Positions 47,436 to 58,059 of a stretch of DNA of 64,000 nucleotides are shown in pieces. The translations under genes and the position numbers were made by a program. The stretch spans positions 112,474,545-112,538,544 of the forward strand of contig OX104111.1 of NCBI GenBank assembly GCA_944474755.1. Reading direction: 5' to 3'. Each line of letters begins with the position of its first letter. Position 1 is the stretch's first letter. The notes under the pieces were generated by a model. It did not search any database. It worked only from the letters and a program-made list of their open reading frames with translations, and had not been told where the DNA came from. This DNA comes from Limnoperna fortunei (lineage: Eukaryota > Mollusca > Bivalvia > Mytilida > Modiolidae).

Positions 47436-48440
47436 GATTGAGACATTTTATTATATATTGGACAAAGAATTTGGACGATTCCTTAATAGAGTTATCTCCC
47501 CTTCTTTATTGGAGATAATATTAGTACCATTGTAACTCATGAACCCAGATGTGATAGAGACTTGGGGTTTTCACTGTTGGTCATCATTGACCTTGACCTT
47601 GAAAAAGGTCACAAGGTCAGAGGTCAAAGTCACATTCTAATTTTTGAGATTGTGTTGTGGAATGATCTCCTCAACCATAATATATACAAATCTAAAACTT
47701 GTTTACCAAAATATTGATCTTATTTTGTCGCATTTGACCTCATCTTATCGGAGTCGTCTCTCATTATAACCATTGATTATTAGTTTTTTTACTCATAACT
47801 CATTTAATATTGATAGAGGCATTGGATCTACACCATAGAGTTCTGACCCTTTGACTTTGAAAAACAGGCAAGGTCAAAGGTCAATGTCGTATTGTTATTG
47901 TTGGAATTTATTAAAAGTAGCCATATCTCAATAAATATAACATATACTGACATACAATTTTCACTGTTGATCATCTTTTACTTTCATCATGGTCAAGTTC
48001 ACAATGTTAAAGGTCAAGGCCAACTCTTATTTTGTTGAATTTTTCATTTTCCATGTATATGAGGTGGTTCATCTTGATAAATTCTTAGTTTTGATGCATA
48101 ATATATACAAAGATCAAAAGATCAGTGGTCATGGTAATTAGTCTCTAAACGTCCTATTTTATTACCTATTTATTTCGAAATATTAAAATAGTTGTTTTCT
48201 TTTTTTTTTGTTGTTGCTTATATTGGGAAATAGATATAAAAAGAAGGTCAGGTCAAGGTCATAATGTTCTACAATTTTTGTTTTTATTCTATCTGATATC
48301 TACATAGTTTATCTTTCAAATTTGGTAATTTTTATAAACAAATTATTGATGTTGTTCTGAGGTTTAATTTCAAGGTCATTCAATAAGGAACGATTGAACC
48401 TATATTTATTCGATTGTTAGAACTTTTCTGAGAAACAATT
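47436..48440. repeat. Diverged dispersed repeat rich in AGGTCA half-sites
   Basis: Two to three very diverged repeats of about 350 bp share TTCACTGTTG(G/A)TCATC and AAGGTCAAAGGTCA-like segments. Within 47588-47626 are two TGACCT and three AGGTCA hexamers, and 47871-47883 is a perfect DR1 (AGGTCA-A-AGGTCA). AGGTCA is the nuclear-receptor half-site, but such motifs are common in molluscan repeats, so function is doubtful. Confidence 0.5.
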
Positions 48441-48940
48441 TGTCTTTTTAAACTATCTTAATAATGCAACTGGTACATCCCTTAATTTAATCTCAAGTCA
48501 TTGATATACAAATATTTCTTTCATGCACAGCAGCATTTCAATCAAATATTCTAATATTACGTGCCTAAAACGTTTTGGGTCCACAACAGGCGTACAAAGA
48601 GTACATATTCGTAATCAACGTCATAAACGATCAACACTCTTTATGGAGACGCCATAGTGAGGTTTTTCACCTATTATAACGACGTCGCAATCAAATTTGT
48701 GTTCATGGCCGACAAGTACTGCCACTCAAAGATTACGTTGTTAACATGTATATTCGTGCCCCAAATGAACTATTTCTTAATTTTAATTGATATAATCCGT
48801 TGAGTTCTAAATGGTGCTTAATACATCATATACAAAATTACAAATGTTAGTTCTATCTTCAATATACACTAATTCCACAATTAAAAAATATATTTACATT
48901 ATACAAGCACGTAGACTAATGTTGCGATAAGATCTCATCT
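48441..48940. other. AT-rich DNA left of the 48-bp array
   Basis: No feature recognised. Confidence 0.4.
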
Positions 48941-48944
48941 TTCA

Positions 48945-49925
48945 CGTAAAAGTTCTTATAGCTGTACTGTTGCAATCACCTCTAACCTTTCACGAAATCG
49001 GTCATATAGCTGTACTGTTGTGGTTAGCTCTTACCTTTCACGAAATTGGTCATATAGCTGTACTGTTGTGGTTAGCTCTTACCTTTCACGAAATTGGTCA
49101 TATAGCTGTACTGTTGTGGTTAGCTCTAACCTTTCACGAAATCGGTCATATAGCTCTACTGTTGCAGTTAGCTCTTACCTTTTGTGAAAGCGGGCGTATA
49201 GCTGTACTGTTGTGGTTAGCTTTAACCTTTCACGAAATCGGTCATACAGTTGTACTGTTGTGGTTAGCTCTAACCTTTCGCGAAAGCGGGCGTATAGCTG
49301 TACTGTTGTGGTTAGCTCTAACCTTTCACGAAAGCGGTCATATAGCTGTACTGTTGTGGTTAGCTCTTACCTTTCACGAAATCGGTCATATAGCTGTACT
49401 GTTGTGGTTAGCTCTTACCTTTCACGAAAGCGGTCATATAGCTGTACTGTTGCAGTTAGCTCTTACCTTTTGTGAAAGCGGGCGTATAGCTGTACTGTTG
49501 TGGTTAGCTTTAACCTTTCACGAAATCGGTCATATAGCTGTACTGTTGCGGTTAGCTCTTACCTTTCACAAAAGCTGTCATATAGCTGTACTGTTGTGGT
49601 TAGCTCTTACCTTTTGTGAAAGCGGGCGTATAGCTGTACTGTTGTGGCTAGCTCTAACCTTTCACGAAAGCGGTCATATAGCTGTACTGTTGTGGTTAGC
49701 TCTAACCTTTTGTGAAAGCGGTCATATAGCTGTACTGTTGAAGTTAGCTCTAACCTTTCACGAAAGCGGTCATATAGCTGTACTGTTGTAGTTTAGCTCT
49801 AACCTTTCACGAAAGCGGTCATACATGTACAGCTGTACTGTTGCTGTTAGCTCTAACCTTTCACGAATTGTACTGTTGTGGCTAGCTATAACCTTTCACG
49901 AAAGCGGTCATATAGCTGTAGTGTT
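48945..49925. repeat. 48-bp minisatellite, about 20 copies
   Basis: Units contain ATAGCTGTACTGTTGTGGTT and AGCTCTAACCTTTCACGAAA. Variants (TTTTGTGAAAGCGGGCG) occur in blocks, for example near 49180 and 49470, about 290 bp apart. The period of 16 codons explains the open frames. Confidence 0.95.
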
Positions 49926-50191
49926 GCTGTATGCACTTTCTATAACAGAACAACTTTGGGGTACCATACAAAACAGCCGTACCCTTTTTAAATACCATGC
50001 ATTATTTTGTGTGAAACACAAGGACACTGAATGTTTACCCAATGTGCAAGTCTACCGATATCATTTTAAGGGTAATTTAAAATTCTCTTCAACCCTTCAA
50101 CACTTTGATCTCAAAATTTCAAGTACCTTAAAATATTGTACTATAAGATCGCTAATTTATTCATTAAATTGACGCAACATTTATATATATA

Positions 50192-50295
50192 TATATATTA
50201 AACATAAAAAGTCCAACGTAACCAGAATTTACATTTCTATTTTCAAATAGAAATGTAAATTCTGGTTACGTTGGACTTTTTATGTTTAATATATA
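50192..50295. repeat. Perfect 104-bp palindrome between AT microsatellites
   Basis: The arms of 51 bp are exact reverse complements with a 2-bp centre (TC at 50243-50244). Landmarks are AGTCCAACGTAACCAGAATT on the left and AATTCTGGTTACGTTGGACT on the right. (TA)n tracts lie to the left (to 50197) and to the right (50325-50352). Confidence 0.9.
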
Positions 50296-50321
50296 CTTCT
50301 GTATACAAGATTACGAACTGA

Positions 50322-50353
<32 letters not shown>

Positions 50354-50354
50354 T

Positions 50355-51070
50355 TTTATTTTTTATTTTATGGCATTATCAATTTAACATAAAATATATA
50401 ACATATGTAAACAGACATATCAGCTGTGATGCAAATATTTTGTTACGGGATTTATACAGGTTTATTTTATGTACTTGGCATAAAATGATTTAATCTTGTG
50501 AACTGGAAACCATTGCTGCTTCCCTTTACGTATTCATAATATTATCTGATAAGGATCAAGGATACGTACCACGTGTACGGCTGACTCGGAAGGAAGAAAT
50601 GTATTTAAGTTTGCCATGAAAGGTTACTTAGCGTTTTAATTTCATATTTCAATCCCCTTTTTCTATTCATGTCGCAAGGTTAAATGTGAAAATATGTATG
50701 AAACGATTATTATAAAAGGTTTTGATATCTTGATTAGATAAGTTAGTTCACATGTCATAATTTGCATTTTTTAACTTATGAATAACCATTTTCTGTTTTT
50801 CTGTGTCGATGTAAACCTATTCTCTGATTTAGAATTAATAATTAAACAGACAAAATTCTTTGACCTGGCGTTCACATACAATATTCATGTACTTTAAGAT
50901 TGAACAGGTTTAAGCACTTTTTAGTATTTACTTAAGGATTTATTATTAACAACACATTTTGTGATAAATACGTTCTTTATAGATTTTATTGGAAAATAAA
51001 GCCGGAGAGTCACTGAGTCGAGCACCCCTGCACTTATGTACAACCACTGAATAATCTGTAGTTACTGCAG
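50355..51070. other. AT-rich intronic DNA
   Basis: No feature recognised. Confidence 0.4.
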
Positions 51071-51215
51071 GCAGGTGTGCTCGAATCCATCCTTAATTGA
51101 CAATGTGTCGTAATTCGGGGGGTACTCCGGCTTCTTCCCTCGCCTAATAAATAATGGACGCCATGATATGGCTGATAATTGTTGAAAGTGGCATTAAACC
51201 CCATTATACAATATA
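51071..51215 (+). mobile_element. 3' part of a second SINE copy
   Basis: CTTAATTGACAATG, GTACTCCGGCTTC, AATGGACGCCATGATATGGC and AAGTGGCATTAAACCCCAT match the body and tail of the SINE at 51235 in the same order. The tRNA head is absent. Confidence 0.75.
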
Positions 51216-51234
51216 AATAACCAGTACATTGTAT

Positions 51235-51490
51235 GGGGCCTCGTTGGCCGAGTGGTTATTGTAGTTCGTCTACTATTGATCACGTGGTCTGTCAACACTG
51301 AGATTGCGGGTTCGAATCTCACTGCGCGCAGGATGCGTTCGACTCAAATCTTAATTGACAAGGATTGCCAGTTTTCCTACCGAAGGTCGGGGGTTTTCTC
51401 CGGTTACTCCGGCTTCCTCCCCAATAAAAACTGGACGCCATGATATAGCTGAAAAATTGTTGAAAGTGGCGTTAAACACCATTAAAAAAA
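51235..51490 (+). mobile_element. Full-length tRNA-derived SINE with target-site duplication
   Basis: The head GGGGCCTCGTTGGCCGAGTG has an A box (TGGCCGAGTGGT) and B box (GGGTTCGAATCTC). The body contains TTAATTGACAAGGATTGCC and CTCCGGTTACTCCGGC. The tail is GACGCCATGATATAGCTG through GTGGCGTTAAACACCATT to A7. An 11-bp target duplication GTACATTGTAT lies at 51224-51234 and 51491-51501 (12 bp if the preceding A is counted). An internal Pol III promoter is therefore expected. Confidence 0.92.
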
Positions 51491-51501
51491 GTACATTGTA
51501 T

Positions 51502-52100
51502 CGTTTTATAGCATATCTAAAGATCCGCGTATTTAAGAAAAAGGTGTACCTTCTTCATAATAAGTCAATACTATTTTTTTCGGGGGTGGGTGGAGTGGGG
51601 TGTTTTTAGGGGGGAGGGGGGGAGGTAGTAGTGTATACCATATACGACAAATGTATATGCAAGACATTAAAAGAATTGATTTCATTGCTTTGCGTGTTCC
51701 TAAGATATGAGTATACAAATAAAGGTGTGTTAAACTGTTAAATCAGGTACAAATTGGTAGCTTAGTTTTATTACATAATAACTAGCCTTTATAAAACAGC
51801 ACGAACTTTTAAATCGGTACTATTCAAACGGTTTAGAGTTTTATTGCATGTCTTCACACTCATATAAAGCACATAAATTTAAAGTTCAAAAACGTTATTT
51901 TCCTATAATTTCAGTGTCGTATTTAAATGATTCAAATTACGTATAGAAGCATTTATATACGGGTGATAAATCGTTTAATCAAAACTTCAGTTAGACAGCT
52001 AAACGGTCGGTTAGAGATATACTGAAACCAAGGCATCATAAAAACAAACACCATCCAGTAGCACTTAAGTAGAGATCGTATAAACATCAACAAGTAGCAA
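51502..52100. other. AT-rich DNA with a G-rich stretch
   Basis: A purine-rich block GGGGTGGGTGGAGTGGGGTG lies near 51580-51625 with further G runs. The rest is unique. Confidence 0.45.
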
Positions 52101-52111
52101 TTAATTAATAT

Positions 52112-52240
52112 GGATCGGAGTCGTCAGGAGCCATACTGATCGTAGTGCCGCTACAGGATCGGAGTCGTCAGCACCAATAGCGATCGTAGTGCCGCGACAG
52201 GATCGGAGTCGTCAGCACCAATAGCGATCGTAGTGCCGAA
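52112..52240. repeat. 44-bp tandem repeat, 3 copies, upstream of exon C3
   Basis: Three GC-richer units contain GGATCGGAGTCGTCAG and CGATCGTAGTGCCG. The second and third are nearly identical. They end about 190 bp before the start codon of exon C3. Confidence 0.88.
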
Positions 52241-52430
52241 ACACGCGCTTTACATTTAATCATATTCAATCGTATTTCAGATGGTGAACGTTTCGTAAAA
52301 CATCTTGTAATTGTAAAAAATTCTGGAATATGACATTATAAGGCAGTAGTGTGTAGGTATTTCAATTGGATGTAAGGAACATTTATGGATTTCACAAAGA
52401 AACATATAGTACAATTATAAAAAGTTAACA

Positions 52431-52623
52431 ATGAGTTGTGTATCAAAATCAATATCTGACGGATACATAGTGTCATCAAAAAACATCTACAACGTCAACG
52501 ATACTGTGACGTATGCGTGTAACTCCTTCTACACGCTATCTGGTAATGCTGTAGCCACGTGTCTTGACACTTTTGGAACTTGGTCTGCGATACCTTCATG
52601 TAAACTCTCCATTCAGGACAATG
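52431..52623 (+). CDS. Cluster C sushi exon C3 (nearest to the shared transmembrane exon)
   Basis: Complete CCP domain: Cys 3, 30, 44 and 57, Trp 51, SDGYIVSS and YTLSGNAVATC, and sequon N23-D-T. ATG 52431 has TAG in frame at 52407. It ends in phase 1 at GTAATC (52624), a weaker donor than in C1 or C2. Joining to 59535-59625 and 61557-61950 gives 678 nt, a 225-residue protein: sushi domain (1-57), short linker, transmembrane helix (about 66-90), Cys-rich cytoplasmic region and INTSTK tail. No leader peptide is seen. It is the closest relative of exon C1. A three-unit 44-bp repeat lies in its 5' flank. Confidence 0.75.
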
Positions 52624-52849
52624 GTAATCTTAGACAGTTCTCATTTATTATTGAAATGTTAGCCTGAAGTGACACATAATAACTAGAATTATGTCATCTT
52701 GTGTCACCAGAACCGTATTTTAATAATCCAAGCGAAATATTGTTTTTTTCAGACTGTATTAGCAATTAGTATGTCATCTATTAATCAATGGAAGTCTGAT
52801 CATTGGTTTTTATTTGAAGTGAGGTGTTCTTATGAAATCTATGTCATGG

Positions 52850-53390
52850 TGTTCTCAAGCAGTTCTTATAAAATCTATTCCAAATTCTCTTAGGAAATCT
52901 ACGGGAAGCTGTTCTTAGGAAATCAGCGGTAATGTGTTCTCATGAAATCTATAGCAAGCTGTTCTCATGAAATCTATAGCAAGCTGTTCTTAGGAAATGT
53001 ATAGCAAGCTGTTCTTAGGTAATCTATAGCAAGCTGTTCTTTGGTAATCTACATCAAGCTGTTTTTAGGAAATATATAGCAAACTGTCTTAGGAAATGTA
53101 TAGCAAGCTGTCTTATGAAATGTATAGCAAGCTGTCTTAGGAAATGTATAGCAAGCTGTTCTTAAGAATTGTATAGCAAGCTGTCTTAGGAAATCTATAG
53201 CACGCTGTTCTTAAGAAATGTATAGCAAGCTGTTCTTAGGAAATCTATAGCAAGCTGTTCTTAGGAAATGTATAGCAAACTGCTCTTAGGAAATCTATAG
53301 CAAGCTGTTCTTAAGAAATGTATAGCAAGCTGTTCTTAGGAAATCTATAGCAAGCTGTTCTTAAGAAATGTATAGCAAGATTTATAAACA
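52850..53390. repeat. 25-bp minisatellite, about 21 copies
   Basis: Units contain AAGCTGTTCTTAGGAAATCT and ATAGC. Variants are one-base shorter (CTGTCTTAGG) or have TTAAGAAATG. Confidence 0.93.
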
Positions 53391-53506
53391 GATCTATTAT
53401 ATAAACTTATATATCAATCATAGGATCAATCTTAAAATTTAGAATTTCTCTATAAAATTTGAAAACATTTAATTTGAGTCGCAATTCGTAAGATAAAAAC
53501 ATTACA

Positions 53507-53715
53507 AATTCTAGAATTATTTTAATCTGTCTGCTAGCAACTCAACAAAATAATAACAAAGATGCACGTGTATACACACAAACAATTAACGGTAACATGT
53601 GTACAAATACATGTATATAATTTACGTCAAAATTTTAAGAAAATTAAAAAAAAACGGAATTAAGCCTCGTTTACATTTTTGAGTTGCTAAGAGACAGATT
53701 AAAATAATTCTAAAA
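53507..53715. mobile_element. About 209-bp foldback element
   Basis: The left arm ATTATTTTAATCTGTCTGCT...AGCAACTCAA (53507-53545) pairs with the right arm TTGAGTTGCTAAGAGACAGA...TTAAAATAAT (53679-53715), with two or three mismatches over about 36 bp. The interior is AT-rich with no gene, so it is MITE-like. Confidence 0.7.
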
Positions 53716-54179
53716 TATGTATTCCTGTATCGGACGAAGTTAAGGTTTCCGGTATTGTACGTTAGTTGCAATTTCGGCGGAAAATATGGGACCAACATCA
53801 TTGCACTTTCAACCGCCGAAAATGTCGTTCTTAGTAATGCAGATCCTTTTAACCTCTTATTCCGGTCTGTTGGTCAACTCTTCTCTTTTGATTCATTACT
53901 ATTTACAGCAGACACGCCTCTAGTTTTGAATGTTTTAGCCACTTACTCTTTTTCTCCATCGGACCCTTACAAGAACAACGCAAAAGAAAGGAAGACTGAT
54001 GCCGAGATATGTTCTCATTTCGTCACGGATCTTTACAAGTACAACGCTAAAGGAAGGAAGGAAGATATAGCGCGGGGATATGTTCCTCTGTCGTCTAGAA
54101 CGTATAATTGGCTGTTGTATCGGTTTGCTGGTACGGTTAAAACAGTTATGATTCACAACTCTGAACGCTGCAGCATAAT

Positions 54180-54370
54180 CATATTACACTCGGTAAACGT
54201 CTGATTACACTCGGTGAACACTTGATTACACTCGTTGAATTTCTGAATACTCGGCGAACACTTGATTACACTCTTCGAATGTCTGAATACACTCTGTGAA
54301 CTGTTGATTACACCCGTCGAATGTCTGAATACATTCGGTAAACCTCTGACTACACTGTGTACATGTTTGA
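54180..54370. repeat. Degenerate tandem repeat of about 22 bp
   Basis: About nine loose copies of ATTACACTCGGTGAACACTTG-like sequence, with TTCGAATGTCTGAATACACT variants. Confidence 0.75.
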
Positions 54371-54374
54371 CGAT

Positions 54375-55315
54375 TGGTATTTCATTATTGTTGGAAGTCA
54401 TTTTTTAAATTTAAGAAGTCTTACATGTGCCCATTAGTTTGGTCTTTAACGCCAATCGGTAACCATGTAGGTTCTGACATTGGTTTTTCATTCCCGACAA
54501 GATATGGACCATTTATGATATGACACAGTTAGGTCTTTACGTTGTTCAACTTAGCGGAGAAAATAAATGCGTTTATAAATATAAGTTCTTCTAAATGTTT
54601 TAGTTTAGGAAAGATTTAATGACAGGTTCGCAGCGAATAATTAAACATGCGCCATTAGACAAGGATTAGTAAATAGAAACCTTAGTTAAATCTTTAGCAA
54701 ATAAAAGTTTGGGTAATCCGTATAGTTAAAGAAAATGTATAAATTTATCATTCATATGAAAGTTTAAATTGCAAACATCAACAAAATGATATTTGCCTGA
54801 ACGTCTGCGAGATATTTAATTTAAATCTACTTGTTTACTGGTAATAAAATTTATGTGGCGTATATAATTGATGTCTAAACCGGAATTCCGAAATTTGTTT
54901 TTCTATTTAGAATTATTTAAGTTTTTCAAAACTTATCAAAAAGTTAAGTATACTTAAATGACAAATTTTAGCTTCTAAAATGAGTATACGACTTAGCGTG
55001 TGTTAAGCGGTTCAGGACGCACGCAGAAGTGTCAACAATATTTTTCTTCAAACTTGCCAAATAATTCTGTACACAATTACTCAAGTGTTCTCAGAGCTAA
55101 TTTCAGAGGGGTAGAGTACCGAAATTTCTAATTTCTCCAATAGACTTTGTATTAACGGAAATAAAAAGCAATTGTATAATTGATTTACACAAGTTCTTAC
55201 CGAGGTTATTTTCAGATTGTTTTGGTTATAATGTCAATCAATAAGTATATACATTCCAGGCCGTCGAACATGGGTGCGTTGGGTACAAAACAGTACCATG
55301 AATCAGTTTATTATA
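54375..55315. other. AT-rich intronic DNA
   Basis: No feature recognised. Confidence 0.4.
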
Positions 55316-55545
55316 ATTATTATTTGTTGTTGCTTACTTAGTTAATAATTAATTAATTATTTATTAATTATTAAATATTAATGAATGATAAATTAATTAT
55401 TAATTAAGTCTTTAATAATTAATAATTATTAATTAATCAATTATTTATTATTAATTATTATTATTTATTTATTTATTATTTACTAATTATTAATTTCTTA
55501 AATTAATTAATAATAATTAGTACATTATTAATTAATTATTAATTG
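55316..55545. repeat. AT low-complexity block (TTAATTA/TTATTA)
   Basis: Almost pure A/T with overlapping ATTAATTATT motifs for about 230 bp. Confidence 0.9.
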
Positions 55546-55712
55546 TGGACTAGACTTTTATAAGTATGAATTGTACTTGTGTCTAATCCTATTGCTTAGA
55601 GCAAATAAATATGTTTAAACTAAACAGAAACGTTATGTTGCTGAGAATTGGATTACTTCAACTTCAATATCATCAAAATTAAAATCATCAAACCTTGGTT
55701 AGAAAGCGCTTA

Positions 55713-56017
55713 AAGGGATACAGGACACCATCCGCCATTTTTTGTGAAAATTTCAAAATAGATAGAACATTTATGGTAAATTTAATAATAATTTCTTTCA
55801 TTATTAACTCTTAATTTCCATAAAATTTTAAATAATTATGAAAGTCATATACATATATTATTAGTTCAATTTATTAATGCTTGAAAAAATTTTTTTCGCA
55901 AAAAATGAGTTCGATATTGGCAAAAATAATGACAATGAAATTTTTAACAACTAGATGGCGAATTCAAAGACATTTCATTGACAAATAATTTTCAGCGAAA
56001 GTGTCCTGTATCCCCTT
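55713..56017. mobile_element. 305-bp TIR element
   Basis: AAGGGATACAGGACAC (55713-55728) and GTGTCCTGTATCCCCTT (56001-56017) are inverted repeats differing by one extra base. The interior is AT-rich and non-coding. TTA occurs at both edges, consistent with but not proof of a TTA/TA target duplication. Confidence 0.72.
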
Positions 56018-56019
56018 AG

Positions 56020-57590
56020 ATTGCCCCAAATTTTATAACATCTGGGAGGGGCCCCAATCCTACCTTCCACCACATCTTCCAATGCCGAGAACTGAACACA
56101 TCCATGACATTTTAATGAGAGAAAGAAAAATATGGATCTCGGATTTTAATTTTGAGTCTTTGGAAAAATACTTGCCAAACGTGGTACAAATTTGAAATTT
56201 GTTCTGGAATTACTATTTTGCCAATAATTTATGAAGTATGAAAATCGATATAAATAATGAAGAAAATTAATAATAATTTGTCCAAAAATGTAACATCTTT
56301 TCTAGATTTTCAGAAAAAATGTGGTTTGTTTAGTAACACAGTGTGTTAACTAATTATAGATTATAATAAGTAATATTTAATATAAAAGTACAAACTAATA
56401 TGTACAGCGATGACTCGAGATAATAAGATCTTCAATACAATAATCTTTGTAAAATCCTTGTAATTCATGAATAAAAAAATAATTACTTATAAATTTATAG
56501 ATTCTCGGTTTCCTTATATCTCAGTTACCGCAATGAATATCAGAGAGCCACTACAGAGAGAGGCTGTTTGAATGAAGAATTGGGAAAACCTATCCTGTCA
56601 AAATCATGTTTAAAAAAATAATAAGTGTGTGTCCTAGGCCATTAAACATTTACAGTACAAGATAATTGATTTATAATAAGTAGAATGACACAACAACTTG
56701 ACATGCTACTCACTTGATGTATGGCATTATTTTTATAGCTTTGATTTTTGTACTGTACTGCATTAATTGCTTGAAGTGAACAAAGAATTGAATTGAACTT
56801 AGATTACTGGACTCGAGTGTAAAAGGTTGTCATATGATATGTAATCAAATTATTAGTTAATTTGACATTAAGTAATTATGATTATTCTTGAGAAATTTCA
56901 CATTCAAAATTTTTTGCTGGTAACATAATTATTGGCAAATTGTAAATTTAGATTTTTTAAATTTAAATGTCCAATAACTATGAAACTATATTATTAGTTA
57001 ATTGTCAGAATATTATGTTAGACTTTTAATAGGTCAATTATTATTATGTCTAATGTATCGGAACATTTTACAGCATAGAAGAGATTATAACGTAAATTAT
57101 TTTTTTTTTTTTTGTTTAGAATATAGAACATAGATTACTCTTTGTACACAACTACGTACGTTTCACGTACTTTTGTTTAACTTAATCTTTTATTTTTTGT
57201 ATTGGGATGTAAATAAAAATAGAAAAAATGGAGTCATTCCTTATAAAAATATATTAGACGGGTAAAGAAAATGTATAAACAAAACAATGAACAAGTGTTA
57301 ACAATTTTTAACAAGGATTTTAATGCATGGCGTTCGTGTATTAATAATCACGCAGCGCCTTGTCAACATCCATACTCAAACATCAATATGGCCGGACAAT
57401 ATATGTTTCGTTTGTTATATTTGAAAATTTAAACAAAAAATATCTTTATCCAATCAAATAACACTATTTTAGCATTATTATTGTAATAACAATATGTTGT
57501 ATAAAATATTTCACCGAGAAACTGCAACATCTAAATGCAACCAACTTAACCGACAACTGGATACATTTTTTTCATTTATAACATTGTATA
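56020..57590. other. AT-rich intronic DNA
   Basis: No repeat or supported exon recognised. A small frame at about 56001-56195 starts inside the TIR and has no match to the family. Confidence 0.4.
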
Positions 57591-57592
57591 TA

Positions 57593-58055
57593 TCGTATTG
57601 CCTACTGTCATGTTATGTATGTGTAGATATTGTAAGAAGCGGACTTAAGTTGGTATAACTTGTGTCCAATCCTATTGCCTTTATGTTGTATTGTCTACTG
57701 TCATGTTATGTATGTGTAAATATTGTAAGAAGCGGACTTAAGTTGGTATAACTTGTGTCCAATCCTATTGCCTTTATGTTGTATTGCCTACTGTCATGTT
57801 ATGTATGTGTAAATATTGTAAGAAGCGGACTTAAGTTGGTATAACTTGTGTCCAATCCTATTGCCTTTATGTTGTATTGTCTACTGTCATGTCATGTATG
57901 TGTAAATATTGTAAGAAGCGGACTTAAGTTGGTATAACTTGTGTCCAATCCTATTGCCTTTATGTTGTATTGTCTACTGTCATGTCATGTATGTGTAAAT
58001 ATTGTAAGAAGCGGACTTAAGTTGGTATAACTTGTGTCCAATCCTATTACCTTCA
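57593..58055. repeat. 93-bp tandem repeat, about 5 copies
   Basis: Nearly identical units contain TATTGTAAGAAGCGGACTTA, AACTTGTGTCCAATCCTATT and TGTCTACTGTCATG. A single related segment (TACTTGTGTCTAATCCTATT) lies at about 55574-55593. Confidence 0.93.
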
Positions 58056-58059
58056 CGCA

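Noticed and set aside
51235..51325. A tRNA gene (A and B boxes)
   Set aside because: It is the head of a SINE with body, A tail and target duplication; no proper cloverleaf end.
53755..54204. 149-codon open frame with an internal near-duplication (DPYKNNAKERK / DLYKYNAKGRK)
   Set aside because: No ATG start, no recognised domain, no splice context tied to the family; possibly a decayed coding fragment but unsupported.
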